From an uncultured Acetatifactor sp. (GTDB lineage: Bacteria; Bacillota; Clostridia; Lachnospirales; Lachnospiraceae): 64,000 nucleotides of DNA. The notes beneath the pieces were generated by a model. That model was given only the letters and a program-made list of their open reading frames with translations. It searched no databases and had not been told where the DNA came from. The stretch's first letter is position 1; each line of letters begins with the position of its first letter. The position numbers and the translations under genes are program-made. Below, piece by piece: positions 18,409 through 25,434 of the stretch. The DNA is taken from NCBI GenBank assembly GCA_910586775.1, contig CAJUJN010000003.1:58905-122904 (forward strand), read 5' to 3'.

Positions 18409-19956
18409 ATGAACCAGAAACTGAAAGAAAAGATACTGGAATCCCTCTCCGCCGTCCTGCCCATAACGGGCATTGTGCTGCTTTTGAGCATCCTGCTGGT
18501 GCCCATAGACCTGGGGACCATGGTGATGTTCATAGTCGGCGCGATTATGCTGGTGATCGGAATGGGCTTTTTCCAGCTTGGCGCGGAGATGTCCATGACC
18601 CCTTTGGGTGAAGGTATCGGTGTGCAGATATCGAAAACCAGGAAGATTCCGTTGATCTTTCTTATCGGTTTTTCCATGGGGGCGATTATTACGATATCGG
18701 AGCCGGATCTGCAGGTGCTGGCGGAACAGGTGCCGTCCATTCCCAATCTGACGCTGATTCTCACAGTGGCCGTGGGGGTGGGAATTTTTCTGGCAGTGGC
18801 CATCCTGCGTATTTTGTTCCAGGTCAATCTGTCCACCATATTGATCGGACTTTATATCGTTTTGATCGGAATATCATTTCTGGTTTCCCGGGATTTTCTG
18901 GCAGTGGCCTTTGATTCCGGCGGTGTGACCACCGGTCCCATGACGGTGCCGTTTATCATGGCAATGGGTGTAGGTCTTGCATCCGTCCGCGGTGACAGGA
19001 ATGCTTCAAGCGACAGCTTCGGTCTGGTGGCGCTTTCCAGTGTGGGACCGATACTGGCAGTGCTCATTCTGGGCATGTTCTTCAGTTCCGGCGAGGCGGC
19101 GTATTCCGCGGCAGGGGTGGCCCATGTGCGTACCACCCGGGACGTGGTAAAAGAATTTCTTTTCAGCATGCCGCCCTATGTGAGGGAGGTTCTGATCTCC
19201 CTGGTTCCCGTGGCGGCTGTGTTTGTCATCTTTCAGGCGCTCACCCATCGCTATCCGCGCAGGCAGGTAAAGCGTGTGACAGTCGGTTTTGCATATACAT
19301 ACATAGGCCTGGTGCTTTTCCTCTGCGGAGTGAACGTGGGCTTTGCGCCGGTGGGTTCCCTGTTGGGGAATGAAATCGCCTCGGAGGCATGGAAGTGGCT
19401 TCTGGTACCTATCGGCATGCTGATCGGTTATTATATCGTAAAGGCGGAGCCTGCCATTCAGGTGCTGAACCGTCAGGTGGAAGGTGTGACCAACGGTTCC
19501 GTGTCCGCGAAATCCATGAATCTGAGTATGTCCCTGGGCGTGTCTGCCAGTGTGGGCCTGTCCATGATGCGCGTGCTGACCGGACTGCCGATTCAATGGA
19601 TCATTATACCGGGGTATATTATTGCGTTAATTTTATCACGGTTTGTCCCCAAGATGTTCGTCGGTATCGCCTTTGACTCCGGCGGCGTGGCCAGCGGACC
19701 TATGACGACGACGTTTCTGCTTCCTCTGAGTATCGGGGCCTGTAAAGCCGTTGGGGGCAATCTGATGACGGATGCGTTCGGCGTGGTGGCGCTGGTGGCA
19801 CTGACACCCCTGATTGCCATCCAGCTGATGGGAATCCTGTATCAGTACAAGCTGAAACTGGCAGGAAGCGTCGCGGTACAGGAGGCAGAAGTGCCGTATG
19901 TTATGGATGACATTATTGAATTTGAGGAGGACGATATAAATGGCGGACAATCGTAA
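18409..19956 (+). CDS. DUF1538 membrane protein (duplicated domain)
   Basis: Integral membrane protein, 515 aa, about 12-14 hydrophobic segments. An internal duplication is visible: AVAFDSGGVTTGPMTVPFI (about 165) recurs as GIAFDSGGVASGPMTTTFL (about 420), and each is followed by a Ser/Asp-rich helix (ASSDSFGLVALSSVGP, LMTDAFGVVALVALTP). This is the DUF1538 pattern. Start ATG 18409 lies 8 nt after GAGG; GTG 18400 overlaps that site. It overlaps the next gene, a P-II-like protein, by 17 bp. Transported substrate unknown. Confidence 0.85.
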   Translation: MNQKLKEKILESLSAVLPITGIVLLLSILLVPIDLGTMVMFIVGAIMLVIGMGFFQLGAEMSMTPLGEGIGVQISKTRKIPLIFLIGFSMGAIITISEPDLQVLAEQVPSIPNLTLILTVAVGVGIFLAVAILRILFQVNLSTILIGLYIVLIGISFLVSRDFLAVAFDSGGVTTGPMTVPFIMAMGVGLASVRGDRNASSDSFGLVALSSVGPILAVLILGMFFSSGEAAYSAAGVAHVRTTRDVVKEFLFSMPPYVREVLISLVPVAAVFVIFQALTHRYPRRQVKRVTVGFAYTYIGLVLFLCGVNVGFAPVGSLLGNEIASEAWKWLLVPIGMLIGYYIVKAEPAIQVLNRQVEGVTNGSVSAKSMNLSMSLGVSASVGLSMMRVLTGLPIQWIIIPGYIIALILSRFVPKMFVGIAFDSGGVASGPMTTTFLLPLSIGACKAVGGNLMTDAFGVVALVALTPLIAIQLMGILYQYKLKLAGSVAVQEAEVPYVMDDIIEFEEDDINGGQS

Positions 19957-20635
19957 AAAAGCGGCTTTTCGGATGCTGTTCCTGATTGCCACACCGAAGT
20001 TGGTAAATAAGGCGACGGCACTGTTTAAGGAAGGGAGTGTCCCCATGCAGTATGTTTTCCATGCACAGGGGACTGCCACCAGCGATGTCATGGATATGCT
20101 GGGGCTGGACGGAGTGGACAAGAATATACTGATGAGCATGATGCCCAAATTTTTCGCGGATGAAATGCTGAAGAAACTGCGGAAAAAACTGCATCTTGGT
20201 ATGCCGAATACCGGAATTGCGTTTACAGTACTCATGTCCGGCGGCAGCGGGCATCTTGTGCAGCTGATAGAGAATCTGGAGCCGGAAGAGGCCGGAAAAT
20301 TTTTGGACAGGAAGGATGCCGATATGACAGATAATGAATATAGTATGATTATGGCAATCGTAAATCAGGGATACAGCGAGGATGTGATGAATGCAGCCAG
20401 GCCCATGGGCGCTTCCGGCGGCACGGTGTTCCACAGCAGGCGCATCGGAAGCCAGGAGGCCATGAAGTTCTGGAAAATCAGCGTGCAGGAGGAGCGGGAG
20501 GTGGTCATTATCCTGGCTCAGAAGGAGGATAAGCTGGCCATCATGAAGGAGATTGGGCAGAAATGCGGCATGCAGAGCAAGGCCCAGGGGGTGGTGATGT
20601 CACTGCCGGTGGACGGGATTGTGGGGCTGGATTGA
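19940..20635 (+). CDS. P-II-like regulatory protein coupled to DUF1538
   Basis: 231-aa protein with a C-terminal region like the GlnB/P-II fold: NQGYSEDVMNAARPMGASGGTV followed by FHSRR and VVIILAQKEDKLAIMKEI. The N-terminal half looks like a second, diverged copy (LFLIATPKLVNKATALFKEG). The classical uridylylation T-loop tyrosine is not evident. Overlap with the DUF1538 gene suggests that it gates that membrane protein in response to a small effector, by analogy with GlnK-AmtB; the analogy is inference. Confidence 0.75.
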   Translation: MADNRKKAAFRMLFLIATPKLVNKATALFKEGSVPMQYVFHAQGTATSDVMDMLGLDGVDKNILMSMMPKFFADEMLKKLRKKLHLGMPNTGIAFTVLMSGGSGHLVQLIENLEPEEAGKFLDRKDADMTDNEYSMIMAIVNQGYSEDVMNAARPMGASGGTVFHSRRIGSQEAMKFWKISVQEEREVVIILAQKEDKLAIMKEIGQKCGMQSKAQGVVMSLPVDGIVGLD

Positions 20636-20651
20636 GGATGTATATATAAAT

Positions 20652-21395
20652 TTATCCTTCCTTCACTTCATACAGATAAAGCCGCCCCCTTTTGCCAATC
20701 CTGACCACCGTTTCCATATGGTAAAGAATATTCAGCACTACCTGGGCGAGGGAAACAGGGATGTGTGCTGCCGCCGCGAATTCTTTGGAGGTGAAGGCAC
20801 CCTCCAGCTCAAAAGGCACAAACTGCAGGAAATCCTGGGGGCAGTCCAGTTCTATCTCCTGGACAATCTCCGTGGGAATCCTGTCATAGCGGCTGGCCCC
20901 TTTTTTCTTATCTTTACTCCATCCATTCAGCAGTTTGTATTCTTCCATATCCAGAAGTACCAGCCTCAGGCGGAGATTGGGGTTTTTTAAGAACATCTTG
21001 ATCTTATATAGTTCCGGAAAGGCCAGGTAAGGATTGCCTTTTCGGGGGGATTTGCGCTTTTTGCTCAGTTCCCCGCTTTCTTCATCAATCCAGATGATCC
21101 ATTTTTCCAGGGGGATGGGATAGACGATGGTCACCGGATATAGAGGAAGGAAAGCGGTCAGTTTATCCCGCATCCTGTTAAACTGCCGGGTCTGGATTTC
21201 TATGATTTCTCCGTTGGCGTAAATATCCGCCACATAATTTTCGATGGGAATTTCCTGGTGGTCCTCGTCGGGCTCATAATAATTCTTCAGGATGGCATGG
21301 ACAGTCTTCTCCGACAGGGTGCCGATGCCAGGGCGCTGTCTGTCAATTCCGATTACTTTTCTTTTGGCTGCTTCGAAAGCCTTTTTGTCGGGCAT
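20652..21395 (-). CDS. Conserved hypothetical, possible PD-(D/E)XK-like core
   Basis: Unrecognised 247-aa protein. The stretch VADIYANGEIIEIQTRQFN (about residues 55-73) has the D-x(n)-ExQ spacing of a PD-(D/E)XK nuclease core, with Gln in place of Lys. The C-terminus (SKEFAAAAHIPVSLAQVVLN, VVRIGKRGRLYLYE) looks like a winged helix. A basic linker KKRKSPRKG lies between. ATG follows AGAGGAAG. It converges on the P-II gene with 16 bp between stops. Nuclease activity is only a suggestion. Confidence 0.55.
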   Translation of the reverse strand: MPDKKAFEAAKRKVIGIDRQRPGIGTLSEKTVHAILKNYYEPDEDHQEIPIENYVADIYANGEIIEIQTRQFNRMRDKLTAFLPLYPVTIVYPIPLEKWIIWIDEESGELSKKRKSPRKGNPYLAFPELYKIKMFLKNPNLRLRLVLLDMEEYKLLNGWSKDKKKGASRYDRIPTEIVQEIELDCPQDFLQFVPFELEGAFTSKEFAAAAHIPVSLAQVVLNILYHMETVVRIGKRGRLYLYEVKEG

Positions 21396-21466
21396 TTTCT
21401 TCCTCTTTTCGGTTAGCGGTTTCTATTTCGGGCAGGCTGGGACTCCAATTTTGCCGTTTTATAGTA

Positions 21467-22264
21467 CTATTTTAATGTTGACAGCACATCTGTAACCGTC
21501 ATTTGCAGGTTGTTCGGAATTTCTTTTCTTGCCGAAAGTATTGCAAAGCATACTTCCTTGTCCTCTGTTTCTGTAACAAATTGTGGCATGTCAATTTTAA
21601 GTGTTTCACAAACCATCTTCTCAAAAGAAAAGTAATTAACGGTATCTATGGTTCCTACATGAAAAATTCCGTGCAAATTATTGTCAAGAACAAACTTTGC
21701 GTAATTCCCTATTTGTTTTGCAGGCGTTACATTTATCCTGTAATTGGGATAAGTACGGTAAGGCTCTTTATTGCGGCTATACAGCTTCAATTGTTGAACT
21801 CTTGGACAGTCGGTACTCCAGACGGCAGCCAATCGGAAAATAATGAGCTGGTTTTCAAGTACTTTTCCCAACATAGTCTCACAATCCCGTTTGAAACTAC
21901 CGTAATCGGATTCTGGTATCGGCAAATCATGTTCTGTCCAAGGCTTGGATAAGTTGCCATCAAATACATTAGCTGTAGATATATACAATAAACGTTTCTT
22001 TTTCACAGCCAACCAATCCGCTAATGCTTTATGAAAGCTCATTTGTGACTGATAGTTTCCCCGAATAGAAGAAATTACAATTTCCGGGTTTTCCTGAGCT
22101 AGAATTTCCACTAATTTATTTGGTTCTTCTATCATCAATTGATGTCCGTTTTTTGGAACATAATGTCCCGCTGTCGGTATAATTTGATAGTTGTCACCCA
22201 AACCCGAGACAATTGATTTCCCTACTAAACTATTGCCACCAATCAGCAAAACTTTCTCCCTCAT
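21467..22264 (-). CDS. RmlD-like NAD(P)-dependent sugar-nucleotide reductase
   Basis: Short-chain dehydrogenase-type enzyme, 265 aa. N-terminal Rossmann motif LLIGGNSLVGKSIV; LYISTANVFDG and SDYGSFKRDCE supply the conserved Ser/Thr and the Y-x3-K pair (YGSFK). This fits the dTDP-4-dehydrorhamnose reductase branch. It stands alone, without rhamnose genes, so its substrate is uncertain. Good AAGGAG site 7 nt before the ATG. Confidence 0.8.
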   Translation of the reverse strand: MREKVLLIGGNSLVGKSIVSGLGDNYQIIPTAGHYVPKNGHQLMIEEPNKLVEILAQENPEIVISSIRGNYQSQMSFHKALADWLAVKKKRLLYISTANVFDGNLSKPWTEHDLPIPESDYGSFKRDCETMLGKVLENQLIIFRLAAVWSTDCPRVQQLKLYSRNKEPYRTYPNYRINVTPAKQIGNYAKFVLDNNLHGIFHVGTIDTVNYFSFEKMVCETLKIDMPQFVTETEDKEVCFAILSARKEIPNNLQMTVTDVLSTLK

Positions 22265-22414
22265 TTCGGCACTCCTTATATTCCTGTTTATCGGTGCCTT
22301 AATTATAGCATTCCATTTCTGAAAATGAAAGGGATTTCAAAAATCTAAATTTTTAGATTTTCTCTCAATACTTGTCATTTCTATACCTAAATTTGAATAT
22401 ATACTTTGATTTGA

Positions 22415-22451
22415 AATATACCTTGACAGACGAGGTATATTGTATTACAGT
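22415..22451 (+). promoter_or_regulatory. Promoter with PadR-type operator
   Basis: TTGACA (22423-22428), 17-bp spacer, TACAGT (22446-22451). A perfect 8-bp inverted repeat, AATATACC (22415-22422) and GGTATATT (22434-22441), straddles the -35 box, a typical position for autoregulation by the PadR protein encoded next. Confidence 0.65.
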
Positions 22452-22474
22452 ATATCTAGAAAGGAGAAGCCATC

Positions 22475-22798
22475 ATGTCAATTACCTCCGATATTTTACG
22501 GGGACACACAGAAGCAATTATTTTGGCGCACCTGTTGGAGCAGGACAGCTACGGTTATCAGATCAACAAGGATATCATGAAGAAGACAGACAACCGCTGT
22601 GAACTGAAGGAGGCTACTTTATACTCTGCATTCCGAAGGCTGGAACAGGCCGGATACATAGGTACTTACTGGGGAGATGAAAAGGTGGGAGCCAGGCGGC
22701 GGTATTATTCTATTACAGAGGAGGGACGCAGGGCATATCAGGATTATAAGCGTGAATGGGAGGAGGCTAAAGCGGTGATCGATCAGCTGCTGAAATGA
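22475..22798 (+). CDS. PadR-family transcriptional regulator
   Basis: Winged-helix repressor, 107 aa. The opening RGHTEAIILAHLLEQDSYGY and the wing KVGARRRYYSITEEGRRAY are diagnostic of PadR. Start ATG after GAAAGGAGAAGCC. It heads a three-gene cassette (regulator, small membrane protein, DUF4097 protein). It probably represses its own promoter through the inverted repeat just upstream. Confidence 0.92.
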   Translation: MSITSDILRGHTEAIILAHLLEQDSYGYQINKDIMKKTDNRCELKEATLYSAFRRLEQAGYIGTYWGDEKVGARRRYYSITEEGRRAYQDYKREWEEAKAVIDQLLK

Positions 22799-22919
22799 GA
22801 GACACGGATCGTGCAGTTATAAGGATCACTGGATCTGCGAAGCAGAGCAGAAATAAGATAAGGATCACAGGGCCCGCAAGGCGGTTCCTGTACGGAGAGA
22901 AAGGAGAAGAAACAATATC

Positions 22920-23603
22920 ATGAATGAGAGGATCAGAAAGTATATTGACGAACTTTTTGCAGACGCGCCCAAGACCCGAAAGGCCATGGAATGGAAAGAG
23001 GAGGTGGTGGTCAACACCATGGATAAGTATCGTGATCTTATCAATGAAGGTTATAATGAAGAAGATGCATGGCAGATGGTCATTCATTCCATTGGGGATG
23101 TGACGGAGCTTTTTGAGGAGCTGCGGGAAGAGAATCCCTTAAGTCTGTCAGAGGAGCTGCGGAAGAAGAGGGCTCTTTTGAATGCGGCTGCCGCCGGACT
23201 TTATATTCTGGCCGGAGTCGTATATCTGGCATGGATGCTGATAGCGCGGTGGAACTTTTTTTACATGTATGATGAGGTGATGATGGAAGTGGGACTGATT
23301 CTGGCCGCGTTGATATGTATTCCGCCCACCTGTATGCTGATCTATACGGCGAATATGTATCCGAATTTCAGCAAAAAAGAGGACAATCTGGTGGAAAATT
23401 ACAAAGAAGCCAGATATCTCAGAAACAGGGCGCGGGCAATCAATACTTCCATAAGCGCCATTATCTGGCTGGTGACGCTGATCATCTACTTTATCGTCAG
23501 CTTTACAACATCTGAATGGCATGTGACCTGGATTACTTTTCTGATAGGCGGATGCGCCCAGGCCATCGCTTTTCTGGTATTCAGCCTGAAGCATGATAAG
23601 TAA
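22920..23603 (+). CDS. Permease-prefix/DUF1700-like membrane protein
   Basis: 227 aa. The soluble N-terminus (about 1-85), with ERIRKYIDELFADAPKT and NEEDAWQMVIHSIGDVTELF, resembles the permease prefix/DUF1700 domain that follows PadR genes. Four hydrophobic segments then occur at about 88-108, 120-142, 178-198 and 203-222. RBS AAAGGAGAAG. Likely transcribed with PadR and the DUF4097 gene; probably part of an envelope stress module, by analogy. Confidence 0.75.
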   Translation: MNERIRKYIDELFADAPKTRKAMEWKEEVVVNTMDKYRDLINEGYNEEDAWQMVIHSIGDVTELFEELREENPLSLSEELRKKRALLNAAAAGLYILAGVVYLAWMLIARWNFFYMYDEVMMEVGLILAALICIPPTCMLIYTANMYPNFSKKEDNLVENYKEARYLRNRARAINTSISAIIWLVTLIIYFIVSFTTSEWHVTWITFLIGGCAQAIAFLVFSLKHDK

Positions 23604-23709
23604 GACGGACCGGGCAGAAAGCAGGGAAGTGTCACGAAATAAATTTGCAGGATTCCGGACAATTCCTGAAGAAGGTACATGGTATTGCGCAGGAAAGGAG
23701 AGGGGTATT

Positions 23710-24939
23710 ATGCGGAAACTCAAGGTTGCAACTATTCTTTTTTTGGCGGGCACGGCGGTATGTCTGTGTGCGCTTCTGGTACTGGTTCTGTCCGGCAGCG
23801 GGGTCGGATTCGGGACAGGCGGCAGTGAAAATGCAGGCATTTTGGGACAGGGGAGCGGAGATTACGCGCTGGTGTTGGAAAAAGAATTTTCGGCGGAGAA
23901 TATCCGCGGCCTGAAAATCGACTATGGAATGAATTCTAATGATGTGTATTTTTATCCGGGAGAAGGGGAGTCGGTTGTTATCCGTGAGTACATGAACTTT
24001 TCACCGAAGGAAAAACAGATTTCAAGCGTGGAGGAGAAGGATGGAATCCTTTTGGTGAAAGGGGGCAGAAGGAATCAGTTCGGGTTCTTTTTCGTCCGCC
24101 CATGGGACGCTTATACGGAAATTTACCTGCCTGCGGATATGGCAGTACAGTTGGAAGACGTGGATATAATGACTGTGAGCGGTGAGATTGTTTCCGAAAT
24201 TTCGTTTGCGGTTCAAAAGACCTTTTCTGTCTCCAGCACCAGCGGCGATTTCTCTTTTCCCGAGGTGAGGGCGGAGATAATGCAGGCAGGTTCCACCAGC
24301 GGGAATGTTTCCATGGAAAGGGTTCTGGCAGAAAAGATATCCGTCTCTACTACCAGCGGGGATATTGCGTTGGGCGAGACGGAAGGAAGCGTGAAGATAT
24401 CCTCTACCAGCGGCAATGTAAACCTGGAACAGATAAGCGGGGATATCGGCGTGTCTACTACCAGCGGGGACATCTCCCTGGGAGAGGTAGACGGCAATAT
24501 GGATATTTCGTCCGCCAGCGGCATAGTCCGGCTTCGGGAGGGCAGGGGCAGATTTGACGGGGATACTGTTTCCGGAGATATCCGGTTAGAGACATTGGAA
24601 GGAGCTTTTCAGGTGAATACCACCAGCGGAAATGTCACTCTGGCAGCCGGGAATGGATGGGGAGAGGCGGAGACGGTTTCCGGTGATGTAAAGATATTCC
24701 TGGGCAGCCTGGACGGAGACATTACTGTGTCGACTACCAGCGGGAATGTGGATATTGCGCTGCCGGAGACGGCTTCTTTTACGCTGGACTTCGATTCCTC
24801 CAGCGGAGGATGCAGTACTTTTTTTGATGAGCAGCTTCGTTTTAGTAAAAAGGGAAATCAGGCAGAGGGGCAGTACGGCAGCGGAGAAGATGCAGTCAGA
24901 GTCTCCACATTGAGCGGAGACCTGAGGATTACAAAATAA
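23710..24939 (+). CDS. DUF4097-family beta-repeat cell-surface protein
   Basis: 409 aa. N-terminal hydrophobic anchor (LKVATILFLAGTAVCLCALL), then a beta-solenoid-like array in which STTSGDI or STSGNV recurs about every 19-20 residues (residues about 175-370). This is the DUF4097 adhesin-like pattern. Start ATG 23710 follows AAAGGAGAGG; upstream in-frame ATG 23593 overlaps the previous gene and lacks a site. The third member of the PadR cassette; function in the family is not settled. Confidence 0.85.
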   Translation: MRKLKVATILFLAGTAVCLCALLVLVLSGSGVGFGTGGSENAGILGQGSGDYALVLEKEFSAENIRGLKIDYGMNSNDVYFYPGEGESVVIREYMNFSPKEKQISSVEEKDGILLVKGGRRNQFGFFFVRPWDAYTEIYLPADMAVQLEDVDIMTVSGEIVSEISFAVQKTFSVSSTSGDFSFPEVRAEIMQAGSTSGNVSMERVLAEKISVSTTSGDIALGETEGSVKISSTSGNVNLEQISGDIGVSTTSGDISLGEVDGNMDISSASGIVRLREGRGRFDGDTVSGDIRLETLEGAFQVNTTSGNVTLAAGNGWGEAETVSGDVKIFLGSLDGDITVSTTSGNVDIALPETASFTLDFDSSSGGCSTFFDEQLRFSKKGNQAEGQYGSGEDAVRVSTLSGDLRITK

Positions 24940-25036
24940 TGTCAGATATTGTGTTCAAAAAGAACTCCATGCAGCAACTTTTTGATTGTCCATAAAAAGT
25001 TCAGCGAAAATTCAACGAAAATGAAAACAGGGATAC

Positions 25037-25065
25037 TTGCGGCAATGGAACAACGATGCTATAAT
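25037..25065 (+). promoter_or_regulatory. Promoter with long leader before the helicase gene
   Basis: TTGCGG (25037-25042), 17-bp spacer, TATAAT (25060-25065). The helicase ATG is 370 bp downstream, so the transcript would have a long leader containing the direct repeats at 25161-25245. Confidence 0.5.
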
Positions 25066-25160
25066 GTAGCGTATGAGAACCTGCAGTTTCTTTCTTCGGC
25101 CCGGCGGTAAGGAATCGTAGCTGTTTCCTGTGGTATAACTTGCAGGAAGTATGTACGTTT

Positions 25161-25245
25161 GCTTTTCATGAGCGGTGGATTTTGCACCCTCGCCGTTGTA
25201 TGCCGCCGTACAATCAGATTGCTTTTCATGAGCGGTGGGTTTTGC
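25161..25245. repeat. Direct repeat pair of 25 bp, 60 bp apart
   Basis: 25161-25185 and 25221-25245 share GCTTTTCATGAGCGGTGG and then TTTTGC with one mismatch. Both copies are followed by GCCG/GCCGCC-type sequence. No gene is seen in 24940-25434. Confidence 0.6.
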
Positions 25246-25434
25246 GCCGCCAGTCATGACAGGAGGCTGTATCTGTTTCCTGAGGGTGTAGTTTGTTGAG
25301 AGTTGGCAGTAAGGCGTCAGAAGGGCAGAGGAGGAAAGATATCTTGCAGAGTTGCGTTTTGCAGGGAAGCATGGTATAAAATGATGCTTTGATATACACG
25401 ATAAAGCATAGATTGGGATACGGTATCAGAGAAG

